A DNA stretch of 64,000 nucleotides, taken from the NCBI RefSeq assembly GCF_900113115.1, contig NZ_FOOF01000006.1:265292-329291 (forward strand). Direction: 5' to 3'. Positions 33,999-43,500 of this stretch are shown here, piece after piece. The notes under the pieces are model-generated. The model worked only from the letters and a program-made list of their open reading frames with translations, was not told the origin of the DNA and did no database searches. Origin of the DNA: Duganella sp. CF458 (GTDB lineage: Bacteria > Pseudomonadota > Gammaproteobacteria > Burkholderiales > Burkholderiaceae_D). A program made the translations under genes and the position numbers. The first letter of the stretch is position 1; each line of letters begins with the position of its first letter.

Positions 33999-34334
33999 AT
34001 GAAAGTATTTACCACCACCCTGCAAGCGGCGATCCTGGCGGTGGCATGCGTGGCGGGCGGACCCGCGCTGGCACAACATTCGGCCACGGACCACGCCCAG
34101 CAAGCCGTTGCCGCCGACACGACCGACGGCGAAATCAAGAAGGTCGACAAGGCTTCCGGCAAGCTGACCATCAAGCATGGCGAGCTGAAGAACCTGGGCA
34201 TGGGCGCGATGACGATGGTGTTCCGCGCCAAGGATGCGGCCATGCTGGACAAGGTGAAAGCAGGCGATAAAGTGCGCTTCACCGTGGAAAGCGCGAACGG
34301 CGCAATGACCGTCACCTCGCTCGAAGTGAAGTAA
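33999..34334 (+). CDS. CusF-like periplasmic metal-binding protein
   Basis: A 111-residue exported protein with a signal peptide (1-25, ending ALAQ) and a His-containing linker, then a small CusF-type beta barrel (about 42-111). The Cu(I)/Ag(I) site of CusF is His36, Trp44, Met47 and Met49. The same spacing here gives His, Met, Met, Met (HGELKNLGMGAMTM), so the Trp that caps the metal in E. coli CusF is Met. GGAGAG precedes the ATG. CusF normally delivers Cu(I) to a CusCBA pump; the nearest metal pump in the window is czcCBA 4 kb away. It ends 3 bases from the convergent Lrp gene. Confidence 0.8.
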   Translation: MKVFTTTLQAAILAVACVAGGPALAQHSATDHAQQAVAADTTDGEIKKVDKASGKLTIKHGELKNLGMGAMTMVFRAKDAAMLDKVKAGDKVRFTVESANGAMTVTSLEVK

Positions 34335-34337
34335 CTC

Positions 34338-34856
34338 CTAGCTGCGGGCGAACTCGATGCGCTGTTTGCGCGGGTTCGGCCGCACGATATGCTCCAGCGG
34401 CAGCACGGTGGACTGCTTGATTTTTTTCAGCGCGATATTGGATTTGACGTTCACCACGCCGGGCAGCAGCAGGAGCTCTTTCATCATCAGGTCGGCGAAC
34501 GAGGCCAGGTCGTGCGAGACAACGCGCGCCACATAGTCCGCTTCGCCGGTCACGGAAAAGCATTCCATCACTTCCGGCACGTCGCGGATCGCCTTCTCGA
34601 AGGCGTCGCCGCGCTTCTCGCCATGCCGGTCCAGCGTGATATGCACGAAGGCCATCACGTCCAGCCCCACGGTTGACGGTTCCAGCACGGCCGCATAGTG
34701 GTCGATGATGCCGGCCTCCCGCAGGCGCTGCACGCGCCGCCCCACCTGCGACACCGATAAATGCAGCACTTCCGCCAGGGCGGCGTTGGTCGCCTCCCCA
34801 TTGCGCTGGAGTTCGTTCAGCAGGGACAGGTCGTGGCGGTCGACGGTAATCATCAT
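34338..34856 (-). CDS. Lrp/AsnC-family transcriptional regulator
   Basis: A 172-residue regulator with an N-terminal helix-turn-helix (about 8-55: LLNELQRNGEATNAALAE, SQVGRRVQRLREAGII) and a C-terminal ligand-binding RAM domain (about 70-150). AAGGA lies just before two consecutive ATG codons (34856 and 34853), and either can start it; the longer frame from 34919 would run into the operator region. It is divergent from hppD, so it probably controls tyrosine or phenylalanine breakdown in response to an amino acid, as related Lrp proteins do beside hppD or hmgA. Confidence 0.88.
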   Translation of the reverse strand: MMITVDRHDLSLLNELQRNGEATNAALAEVLHLSVSQVGRRVQRLREAGIIDHYAAVLEPSTVGLDVMAFVHITLDRHGEKRGDAFEKAIRDVPEVMECFSVTGEADYVARVVSHDLASFADLMMKELLLLPGVVNVKSNIALKKIKQSTVLPLEHIVRPNPRKQRIEFARS

Positions 34857-34871
34857 CAGGTCCTTATGTCG

Positions 34872-34918
34872 TGCGCAGAATGCGCATATTTGACTGCGCC
34901 AAGTGTGCATAATGCGCA
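34872..34918. promoter_or_regulatory. Repeated TGCGCA elements between lrp and hppD
   Basis: TGCGCA occurs at 34872-34877, 34881-34886 and 34913-34918, with near copies TGCGCC (34895-34900) and TGTGCA (34904-34909), all within 47 bases. Spacing is about 9-10 bases or a multiple, close to helical phasing, as expected for an Lrp octamer wrapping DNA. It lies directly upstream of the regulator start and about 60 bases before hppD. Confidence 0.5.
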
Positions 34919-34978
34919 AAAAATCCAGTATCAGTGCGTAGTATATCCGTTATCTACACACTTTTCCGGAGACAGCAA

Positions 34979-36046
34979 ATGACCGATTCCCTGTGGGACA
35001 ACCCGATGGGCACCGACGGCTTCGAATTCATCGAATACGCGGCGCCGGACCCAGTCGCAATGGGCAAGACCTTCGAAGCGATGGGCTTCACTGCCGTGGC
35101 GCGCCACCGCAGCAAGGACGTGACCCTGTATCGCCAGGGCGATGTCAATTTCCTGCTGAACGCTGAAAAGGACTCGTTTGCGCAGCGCTTCGCCGAACTG
35201 CACGGCCCATCCGTCTGCGCCATCGGTTTCCGGGTGAAGGACGCAGCCTTTGCCTATAAGCGCGCGCTGCGCCTTGGCGCCTGGGGCTTCGAAAGCAAGG
35301 CTGGTCCGATGGAACTGAACCTGCCGGCCATCAAGGGTATCGGCGACTCGCTGATCTACCTGGTGGACCGCTGGCCTGGCAATGGCAACATCAGCATCTA
35401 CGACGTCGATTTCGAGCCGATTCCAGGTGTCGACCAGAATCCGAAAGGCCATGGCCTGACCTACATCGACCACCTGACCCACAACGTGCACCGTGGCCGC
35501 ATGGGCGAGTGGGCCGAGTTCTATGAGCGCCTGTTCAACTTCCGCGAAGTGCGCTATTTCGATATCGAAGGCCAGGTGACCGGCGTGAAGTCGAAGGCCA
35601 TGACCAGCCCTTGCGGCAAGCTGCGCATCCCGATCAACGAAGAAGGCACCGACCGCGCCGGCCAGATCCAGGAATATCTCGATGCGTATCGCGGCGAAGG
35701 CATCCAGCACATCGCCATGGGCAGCGACAACCTGTACGCGACCGTCGACAGCCTGCGCGGCGCAGGCGTGAAGCTGCTCGACACCATCGACACCTACTAC
35801 GAACTGGTCGACCGCCGCATTCCCGGCCACGGCGAGCAGCTGCAGGCCCTGCGCGAGCGCAAGATCCTCATCGACGGCAAGCCGGGCGACCTGCTGCTGC
35901 AGATCTTCTCGGAAAACCAGCTTGGCCCGGTATTCTTCGAGTTCATCCAGCGCAAGGGCAACCAGGGCTTCGGCGAAGGCAATTTCAAGGCCCTGTTCGA
36001 ATCGATCGAGCTGGACCAGATGCGCCGCGGCGTGCTGACCGCCTGA
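34979..36046 (+). CDS. hppD: 4-hydroxyphenylpyruvate dioxygenase
   Basis: A 355-residue non-haem iron dioxygenase that converts 4-hydroxyphenylpyruvate to homogentisate in tyrosine catabolism. The three iron ligands are visible as His165 (YIDHLTHNV), His244 (GIQHIAMGS) and Glu321 (PVFFEFIQR), at the spacing of the Pseudomonas enzyme. The N-terminal half is the catalytically inactive vicinal-oxygen-chelate repeat. GGAGA precedes the ATG at 34979. The next pathway gene hmgA is not adjacent. The stop is immediately followed by the convergent stop of the stress-protein gene (TGATCA). Confidence 0.95.
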   Translation: MTDSLWDNPMGTDGFEFIEYAAPDPVAMGKTFEAMGFTAVARHRSKDVTLYRQGDVNFLLNAEKDSFAQRFAELHGPSVCAIGFRVKDAAFAYKRALRLGAWGFESKAGPMELNLPAIKGIGDSLIYLVDRWPGNGNISIYDVDFEPIPGVDQNPKGHGLTYIDHLTHNVHRGRMGEWAEFYERLFNFREVRYFDIEGQVTGVKSKAMTSPCGKLRIPINEEGTDRAGQIQEYLDAYRGEGIQHIAMGSDNLYATVDSLRGAGVKLLDTIDTYYELVDRRIPGHGEQLQALRERKILIDGKPGDLLLQIFSENQLGPVFFEFIQRKGNQGFGEGNFKALFESIELDQMRRGVLTA

Positions 36047-36883
36047 TCAATGCGCCATCAATACTGGCAGCGTTGCAGTTGCCAGTATGCTGCGCGTGGC
36101 GCCGCCCAGCATCATCTCGCGGAAGCGGCTATGGCCGTAGGCGCCCATCACCAGCAGGTCGACGTTGAAGTCGGCCGCCAGCGACAGGATGGCCTTGCCG
36201 GGATCGGCCGGCTCAGCCCTGCGCAGGACTTCCACTTTCACGCCGTGCCGGGCAAGGTACAGGGCGATATCGGCACCGGGCGATTCACCCAGGGTGTCCG
36301 CACTGTCGCCCAGCACCGCCAGCGTTACCTGCTCGGCACCGCGCAGCAAGGGCAGGGCAGCGGTGACAGCCTTGGCCGCCTCCACACTGCCATTCCACGC
36401 CACCATCACGCGCTTGCCGATGGTCGGAAAGCGTCCGGTGCGCGGCACCAGCAGCACCGGGCGGCCGCAATTCAGTAGTACGTAATCCGGCAAGTCCGGC
36501 AGCAGGCTGTCCTCATTGCTGTCTGCGGCGGCGGCCTGACCCAGTACGAGCAGGTCGGCGTAGCGCGCCTGCATGCACAGGCCTGCATATTCGTCGTCAT
36601 TGCTGCTGCGCGCTTCAAACGAAGGAACGCCAAGGCGCTCCGCGATGCCCTTGAACTGTTCCAGCGCCTGTTGCACACGCTCTTCGGCACGGCGCAGGTA
36701 GTCGGCCAGGAATACGCCGCTGCCTTCGTAATTGCGGCCGGCGAGCATGGAGCGCGGCATGCCTGTCATCGCGGCGCCGACCAGGTGGGCTTCCTCGCGC
36801 AGCGCGATGGCCGCTGCCAATGCGATGCGGGCTTCGGCATTGGCTGCGCGGTCGGCATGGACTACGATGGTGCGGTAAGACAT
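36047..36883 (-). CDS. Universal stress protein (UspA family, tandem type)
   Basis: A 278-residue protein with two USP-fold halves. The C-terminal half has the ATP-binding pattern GAYGHSRFREMMLGGATRSIL and the N-terminal half is degenerate. GGAGG lies before the ATG at 36883; a longer frame to 36970 adds no conserved sequence. Such proteins help survival under stress or stationary phase. It is monocistronic between hppD and the solute-binding gene. Confidence 0.87.
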   Translation of the reverse strand: MSYRTIVVHADRAANAEARIALAAAIALREEAHLVGAAMTGMPRSMLAGRNYEGSGVFLADYLRRAEERVQQALEQFKGIAERLGVPSFEARSSNDDEYAGLCMQARYADLLVLGQAAAADSNEDSLLPDLPDYVLLNCGRPVLLVPRTGRFPTIGKRVMVAWNGSVEAAKAVTAALPLLRGAEQVTLAVLGDSADTLGESPGADIALYLARHGVKVEVLRRAEPADPGKAILSLAADFNVDLLVMGAYGHSRFREMMLGGATRSILATATLPVLMAH

Positions 36884-36976
36884 GATGTCCTCCTGTGTTG
36901 GTGTTGACACAAGTGTGCCCCTGATCGCTGCGCGCAATCCATGACTTGGGTCAAGCCTGTCTGATATCATGTCTTT

Positions 36977-37702
36977 ATGTTACGTTCTCGTCTTGCGCCA
37001 CTCTGCCTGCTGCTTGCCTTGAGCCCTGCAGCAGTTGCTGGCCAGGGGGAGATGGTCTTTATAGCGGCGACCAACCACAATATGCCGCTGTCCCGTTTCC
37101 AGGACGGGGAGCTGGCCGACGGCCTGCTCAAGGACCTGGGCGACAGCATTGCGCAACGAATGGGGCGGCAAGCCCGCTATATCAGCGTGCCGGCCAAGCG
37201 GGTTTCCGATTACCTGGCAAGCGGCCGTGCCGATGGCGTCTGCTATGTGCTGCCGCGCTGGCTGCCTGGCCCATTCAACTGGAGCCAGCCCTTGATGCCC
37301 GATTCGGGCGTACTGGTATCCCGCCCGGAAGCACCTGCAATCAGGTCCCTGTCGGACATGGCGAACAAACCGGTCGGCACGGTGCTTGGCTATTCCTATT
37401 CGATGATCGATGCGGCACTTGGAAGGGCCTTCGTTCGCGAAGACGCACCTTCCATGGAATTGAATATCTCGAAAATCCAGCACGGACGCATGCAGTACGC
37501 GATCATGGGACGCATGACGGCTGAATACCTGATGCGTTCCGGCCCCCAGCACAAGCTGCGCATCGATTTCGAATTCGATCCATTCAAGGCGCAGTGCGCG
37601 TTCTCGCAGAAGTCCGGCATCCCATTTAGCGAGGTCCAGCGCGCCATTGGCGGCCTGGCGTCCGACGGCACGATCGATCGTCTGCTACGCCGCTACCGTT
37701 AG
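36977..37702 (+). CDS. Periplasmic solute-binding protein, family 3 type
   Basis: A 241-residue exported protein with a signal peptide (1-22, ending AVAG) and the two-lobe fold of family 3 amino-acid-type binding proteins (DGLLKDLGDSIAQRMGRQARYISVP near the first lobe, LGYSYSMIDAAL near the hinge). No permease or ATPase genes are adjacent, so it may be an orphan receptor. No strong ribosome site is visible. One early frame-consistent ATG exists at 36977. Confidence 0.72.
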   Translation: MLRSRLAPLCLLLALSPAAVAGQGEMVFIAATNHNMPLSRFQDGELADGLLKDLGDSIAQRMGRQARYISVPAKRVSDYLASGRADGVCYVLPRWLPGPFNWSQPLMPDSGVLVSRPEAPAIRSLSDMANKPVGTVLGYSYSMIDAALGRAFVREDAPSMELNISKIQHGRMQYAIMGRMTAEYLMRSGPQHKLRIDFEFDPFKAQCAFSQKSGIPFSEVQRAIGGLASDGTIDRLLRRYR

Positions 37703-37706
37703 TTGC

Positions 37707-37712
37707 TATAAT
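37707..37712 (+). promoter_or_regulatory. Perfect -10 element just before czcI
   Basis: TATAAT lies 8 bases before the ATG of the small CzcI-like gene, with no recognisable -35 at 16-18 bases upstream. If it is used, transcription would begin close to the start codon, giving a very short or absent leader, and an activator would probably be needed. Confidence 0.3.
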
Positions 37713-37720
37713 CCGGTTTC

Positions 37721-38041
37721 ATGAATATCCGGCGCTTTCTCGTTATCCTGCTGTTGTTGGTGCTGCCGCTCCAGGCGACCCTGGCGGCAACGGATAGCTG
37801 CTGCCTGAAAATCAAGGTAACGCAACTCGAAGAGCACGTTGCCTCGGCGGCCGATACGCAAGGCTCGGACAGCGCCTGCTGCACGCAGTGCGATTTCTGC
37901 CACCATTCCCACGCGCCGTTTGTCGCCACCCTGGCCGACGGGCGCCAGCAAGCCGATTCGATCGCTCCGGTGCCTTCGCCGGAGCCGCCTATCCATTCCT
38001 TTATCCCGGATATTCCTCCGCGTCCCGACAGGCTCCGCTGA
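37721..38041 (+). CDS. Small CzcI-like periplasmic protein of the czc operon
   Basis: A 106-residue exported protein with a signal peptide (1-23, ending LAAT) and a Cys/His-rich mature part: DSCCLK, SACCTQCDFCHHSHAPF. Genes for small Cys/His-rich proteins in this position, directly before czcC, are called czcI and are thought to act in metal sensing or induction. The tail is Pro-rich. Metal binding by the CxxCxxCHH stretch is an inference. It is the first gene of the efflux operon. Confidence 0.65.
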   Translation: MNIRRFLVILLLLVLPLQATLAATDSCCLKIKVTQLEEHVASAADTQGSDSACCTQCDFCHHSHAPFVATLADGRQQADSIAPVPSPEPPIHSFIPDIPPRPDRLR

Positions 38042-38095
38042 TTGATCCGGCCGCTGCATGCGGCCGTCCCCCATCAATCATCAAGGAGCAACATC

Positions 38096-39325
38096 GTGAA
38101 AGCTATTTGCGTGCCTTTGCTGGCGGCCATTTGCATGGCCCCGGCGTGGGCGCAACCATCATTGACGCTTGCCGAGGCACTGGAACGTGCGCGGCGAAGC
38201 AACCCGGAACTGCAGGCGCTGGCGCTGGAAGCGTCGGCCGTCGACGCGGCCGGACGCCAGGCGTCGCTGCTGCCCAATCCTTCGCTGGACTATCTGCGCG
38301 AAGGGAAAACCAGCGAAGGCGGATCTTCGACCGTCCAGCTATCGATACCGCTTGAACTGGGCGGCAAACGTGCCGCCCGCATGGAGGCGGCGCGGACCGG
38401 CAGCCGTGCGGCGGCGCTGGACCTGGCCGTTGGCCGGGCGCGGATCGAGGCGGAAGTGGTCGCCGCCTATCAACAGGCCTACCTCGCCCAGCAGCACGTC
38501 GCCCTGGCCGCGCAGGTCAGCGAAACCGGGCGCCGCTCCAGCGATGCGGCGGCGCGCCGCGTATTGGCCGGCAAGGTGTCGCCGGTCGAAGAAGCGCGGG
38601 CACGGGTGGCCGAGGCCAATTGGCGCATGGAAGGCGTGACGGCCCAGCGCGAACTGGACGAGGCGCGCATCAAGCTGGCCAGCCTGCTTGGCGATACGGG
38701 ACGCGAGCTCGTGAACCTGGCGGCACCAGCTTCGCCGGCCGAAGCCGGGCTCCACGGCGCGCAGCTGGAGGGCTTGATCGCCTCCGCGCCCGCCATCGAG
38801 CGGGCCGTCGCGGAAGTCGACGCTGGCGCGGCATCGCTGCGCATGGAGCGCGCCGCACGGGTGCCCGATGTTTCGCTGATCGTCGGCAGCAAGCGCAGCG
38901 AAGGGCCGGAGCGTGACCGCGTGCGGCAGAACATCATCGGCCTGTCCGTCCCGCTGCCGCTGTTCAACCGCAACCAGGGCGCGATCCTGGCGGCCGAACG
39001 CCGCACGGACAAGGCCCGCGCGGAACTGGAAGCAACCCGCCAGCGCATTCGGGCGGAGGCAATGCAGGCCCATGCCCGTATGCAGGCAGCCACGCAACAG
39101 GAGCGCCTGGTGCGCGAGGACGTACTGCCGGGCGCCCAATACGCGGCCGAGGCGGCGATGAAAGGCTTTGAAGCCGGAAAGTTCAATTACGTGGAAGTGC
39201 TCGATGCCCAACGCACCTGGGTGCAGGCCCAGGGCCAGCACCTGCGGGCCATTTCAGACTTCTACCGCGCCCGGGCCGACCTGGCAAAGCTGGTCGGCAA
39301 CCTGGATACCAAGGATTCAAAATGA
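38096..39325 (+). CDS. czcC: Outer-membrane efflux protein CzcC (TolC family)
   Basis: A 409-residue outer-membrane channel of the RND cation efflux system. The GTG at 38096 follows AAGGAG with 7 bases spacing and gives a clean signal peptide (VKAICVPLLAAICMAPAWAQ); the upstream frame from 38042 is less likely. The body has two TolC-type OEP repeats with long helices (for example LEATRQRIRAEAMQAHARMQ). It is tightly linked to czcB (ATGA overlap). Confidence 0.9.
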   Translation: MKAICVPLLAAICMAPAWAQPSLTLAEALERARRSNPELQALALEASAVDAAGRQASLLPNPSLDYLREGKTSEGGSSTVQLSIPLELGGKRAARMEAARTGSRAAALDLAVGRARIEAEVVAAYQQAYLAQQHVALAAQVSETGRRSSDAAARRVLAGKVSPVEEARARVAEANWRMEGVTAQRELDEARIKLASLLGDTGRELVNLAAPASPAEAGLHGAQLEGLIASAPAIERAVAEVDAGAASLRMERAARVPDVSLIVGSKRSEGPERDRVRQNIIGLSVPLPLFNRNQGAILAAERRTDKARAELEATRQRIRAEAMQAHARMQAATQQERLVREDVLPGAQYAAEAAMKGFEAGKFNYVEVLDAQRTWVQAQGQHLRAISDFYRARADLAKLVGNLDTKDSK

Positions 39326-40518
39326 ACAAGCGTCAGAAAATCACGATTGCGGCCATGGTGGCCGCTGCAGCCCTGTTTGCGGGAGGCGTATTGGGCTGGG
39401 AGCGCATCTCGCCTTCGACGAAGGCCGATGCCGAGGCCGGCGAACACCATGACGAGCACCCGGCCGGCACAGCCACCACCGGCGGCGCACTGCCGATTGC
39501 CTTTACCGACGCCCAGGTTGCGGCGGCCGACATCCAGCTGCGCACGGCCGGCGCCGCGCGCCTGGAAACGTTCGTTCGCCTGCCGGGCGAAGTCAAACTG
39601 AACGAAGACCGCACGGCCCACGTCACGCCGCGCGTGGATGGAATCGTGCAGGAAGTGCAGGCCAATCTTGGCCAGCAGGTACGCAAGGGCGAGCTGCTGG
39701 CAATCGTCGCCAGCGCCGACGTGTCGGAGCAGCGCAGCGGGCTGGCAGCGGCGGAAAAGCGTGCGGCATTGGCGCAATCGGTCTACGAGGCCGAAAAGAA
39801 GCTGTGGGAAGGCAAGGTCTCCGCACGCCAGGACTACCTGAAGGCTGAACAGGAATGGCATGAAGCCACCATCGCCGTGCAGAATGCGCGCCAGAAGCTG
39901 GTGGCGATCGGCGCCGGCAGTTCGGGCAAGGGCCCTTTCAACCGCCTGGAAATTCGTGCGCCGTTCGATGGCCTGATCGTCGACAAGCATATTGCCGTGG
40001 GCGAGGCGATTGGCGCGGAAACCAAGATATTCACGGTTTCCGACCTGCGCCAGGTATGGGCGGAAGTGGTGGTGCCGGCCAAGGACCTCGAGATCGTCAA
40101 GGTCGGCACGGATGCCGTGCTGCATTCGGCTGCCTCCGGCGCCGCAGTCAAAGGCAAGGTGAGTTTCGTCAGTGCCTTGATCGGCGAACAGACCCGGGCC
40201 GCGCGCGCCCGCGTGGTGCTGGAGAATCCGCAGCTGGCCTGGCGTCCGGGCCTGTTCGTGGACGTCGACGTGGTCACCGGTTCGGCCGAAGTGCCGGTCG
40301 CCGTGGAAAAGGAAGCGCTGCAAGTCCTGAACGGCACGCAGGTGGTGTTCCAGCGCGACGGCCAGGCCTTCACGCCCGTGCCGGTCACGGTCGGACGTTC
40401 CGACGGCAAGCTGGTGGAGATCACTTCCGGCCTGCGCAAGGAGGCCCGCTACGCGGCCGCCCACAGCTTCACCATCAAGGCGGAGCAGGGCAAGGGCGCT
40501 GCCGAGCATGAAGATTAA
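39322..40518 (+). CDS. czcB: Periplasmic adaptor CzcB (membrane fusion protein)
   Basis: A 398-residue membrane fusion protein linking the CzcA pump and CzcC channel. The N-terminal membrane segment (about 8-26) is followed by a His/Glu-rich stretch (EHHDEHPAG) that could hold metal ions. Next come the lipoyl halves (RVDGIVQEVQANLGQQVRKG and RAPFDGLIVDKHIAVGE) flanking an alpha-hairpin, then the beta-barrel and membrane-proximal domains. It overlaps czcC by 4 bases and is 9 bases before czcA. Confidence 0.92.
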   Translation: MNKRQKITIAAMVAAAALFAGGVLGWERISPSTKADAEAGEHHDEHPAGTATTGGALPIAFTDAQVAAADIQLRTAGAARLETFVRLPGEVKLNEDRTAHVTPRVDGIVQEVQANLGQQVRKGELLAIVASADVSEQRSGLAAAEKRAALAQSVYEAEKKLWEGKVSARQDYLKAEQEWHEATIAVQNARQKLVAIGAGSSGKGPFNRLEIRAPFDGLIVDKHIAVGEAIGAETKIFTVSDLRQVWAEVVVPAKDLEIVKVGTDAVLHSAASGAAVKGKVSFVSALIGEQTRAARARVVLENPQLAWRPGLFVDVDVVTGSAEVPVAVEKEALQVLNGTQVVFQRDGQAFTPVPVTVGRSDGKLVEITSGLRKEARYAAAHSFTIKAEQGKGAAEHED

Positions 40519-40527
40519 GGAGCCGCC

Positions 40528-43500
40528 ATGTTAAGCAGAATTATCCAGGCTTGCATCGGCCACCGCTGGCTGGTCATGTTCGCCGTGCTGGCCATGGCCG
40601 TGCTGGGCGCGGTCAATTACAAGAAACTGCCGATCGACGCCGTGCCGGACATTACCAATGTCCAGGTGCAGATCAACACCGCCGCCGCCGGCTATTCGCC
40701 GCTGGAAGTGGAGCAGCGCATCACCTTCCCGATCGAATCGCTGATGGCGGGCCTGCCGCGCCTGGAGCAGACCAGGTCCCTGTCGCGCTACGGCCTGTCG
40801 CAGATCACGGTGGTGTTCAAGGACGGCACCGACATCCATTTCGCCCGCCAGTTGATCAGCCAGCGCATCCAGGACGCGCGCGGCCAGTTGCCGGCAGGGC
40901 TGACGCCAACCATGAGCCCCATCGCCACCGGCCTGTCCGAAATCTACCTGTGGACGGTGGACGCGGCGCCGGATGCACGCAAGCCGGACGGCACGCCTTA
41001 CACGCCGACCGACCTGCGCGAAATCCAGGACTGGATCATCAAGCCGCAGTTGCGCAACGTGCCCGGCGTGACGGAGATCAACTCGATCGGCGGCTACGAC
41101 AAGGAATACCTGGTCGCACCGACACCCGCCAAGCTGGCGTCGTATGGCCTGAACCTGTCGGACGTGGTGACAGCGCTGGAGCGCAATAACGGCAACGTCG
41201 GCGCCGGCTACATCGAGAAAGAGGGCGAACAGTACCTGCTGCGCGCCCCGGGGCAGCTCAAGTCGGTCGCCGACATCGGCAATATCGTAGTCTCCACCAT
41301 CGACGGCGTGGCGGTGCGCGTGGCCGACGTTGCAACGGTGGGTGTCGGCGCGGAACTGCGCACCGGTGCCGCTACCCGCAACGGACGCGAAGTGGTACTG
41401 GGCACCGTGTTCATGCTGATCGGCGAAAACAGCCGCGCGGTGGCGCTGGCGGTCGAGAAGAAGATGGTCGACATCAACCGCAGCCTGCCGGCCGGCGTCT
41501 CGGCCACGCCGGTGTACAACCGCACCGTGCTGGTGGAAAAGGCAATCGACACCGTCAAGCGCAACCTGCTGGAAGGCGCGGTGCTGGTGATCGGTGTGCT
41601 GTTCCTCTTCCTCGGCAACCTGCGCGCGGCGCTGATTACCGCCATGGTGATTCCGCTGTCGATGCTGTTCACCTTCACCGGCATGGTGGCCAACAATGTC
41701 AGTGCCAACCTGCTTAGCCTCGGCGCGCTCGATTTTGGCATCATTGTCGATGGCGCCGTGGTGATCGTGGAGAACTGCGTGCGGCGGCTGGCGCATGCAC
41801 AGCATGACGCCGGAAGGCCGCTGACGCGCGATGAACGCTTTGCTGAAGTCTTCGCTGCGGCACATGAAGCGCGCAGGCCGCTGCTGTTCGGGCAGTTGAT
41901 CATCATGATCGTCTACCTGCCGATCTTCGTCCTGTCCGGGATCGAGGGCAAGATGTTCCATCCGATGGCATTCACCGTTGTCACGGCCTTGCTGGGCGCA
42001 ATGCTGCTGTCGATTACCTTCGTGCCGGCCGCCGTGGCCCTGTTCATGAACAAGCCGGTGAGCGAAGAAGAGGGGCGCCTGATGCTGGCGGCCAAGCGCC
42101 GTTATGGCCAGCTGCTGGACTATGTGATGGCCAACCGCCCGGTGGTGTTCTCCGCCGCCGGCCTGCTACTGGCCCTGTCCGTGCTGCTGGCAACGCGCCT
42201 GGGCACCGAGTTCGTGCCCAACCTGAACGAAGGCGACTTCGCCGTGCTGACCGTGCGCATTCCCGGCACGGGCCTCGGCCAATCGGTGCAGATGCAGCAG
42301 CAGATCGAAAAAACGCTGGTGGCGAAGTTCCCGGAAATCGCCAACGTCTTCGCCCGCACCGGCACGGCGGAAATCGCATCGGACCCTATGCCGCCAAGTA
42401 TATCGGACGGCTACATCATGCTCAAGCCGGAAAAGGACTGGCCGAAACCGAAGCGCAGCCGCGAGGAACTGCTGGCAGCCATCCGCACCACGCTGGAACA
42501 ATTGCCCGGCAATAGCTATGAGTTCAGCCAACCGATCCAGTTGCGTGTGAACGAGCTGATTTCCGGCGTGCGCAGCGATGTGGCGGTGAAGGTGTTCGGC
42601 GACGACCTCGACGTGCTGAATGCGAAAGCCACCGAGATTGGCGCCATCCTCGGCAAGATTCCGGGCGCCTCCGGCGTCAAGGTCGAACAGACCTCCGGCC
42701 TGCCAATGCTGCAGATCCAGGTCGACCGCGAACGCGCCGCACGCCTTGGCTTGAACGTCGCCGAAGTGCAGGAATTGATCGCCACCGCCACGGCGGGCCG
42801 CGAAGCCGGCGCCATGTTCGAAGGCGACCGCCGTTTCGACATCGTGGTGCGCTTGCCGGAAACGCTGCGCTCGGATATCGAACTGCTCAAGCGCCTGCCG
42901 GTGCCGCTGCCGAAGAAAGAGGGCGCCCGGCCGGCCTACGTCACGCTGGCCGAAATCGCCACCTTCGATACCGCGCCCGGCCCGAACCAGCTAAGCCGCG
43001 AGCAGGGCAAGCGCCGCGTGGTGGTCACGGTCAATATGCAGGACCGCGATATCGGCTCTTTCGTCGAAGAAGCGCAGCAAGCGATCCTGAAGGGCGTGAA
43101 GCTGCCGGCCGGTTACTGGCTGGCCTGGGGCGGGCAATTCGAAAACCTGCAAAACGCCGCGCAACGGCTGAAGGTGGTGGTGCCGGCATCGCTGGCGCTG
43201 GTGTTCGCGCTGCTGTTCCTGATGTTTAACAATGCCCGCGATGGCGCGCTGGTGTTCACCGGCATTCCGTTTGCGCTGACCGGCGGTATCTTCGCACTCT
43301 GGATGCGCGGCATTCCGATGTCGATATCGGCGGCGGTCGGCTTTATCGCGCTTTCCGGCGTGGCGGTGCTGAACGGGCTGGTGATGATTTCCTTCATCCG
43401 TAGCCTGCGCGAGCAAGGACAGCCGCTGGCCGACGCGGTACGCAACGGCGCGCTGGTGCGCCTGCGGCCGGTGCTGATGACGGCCCTGGTGGCATCGCTC

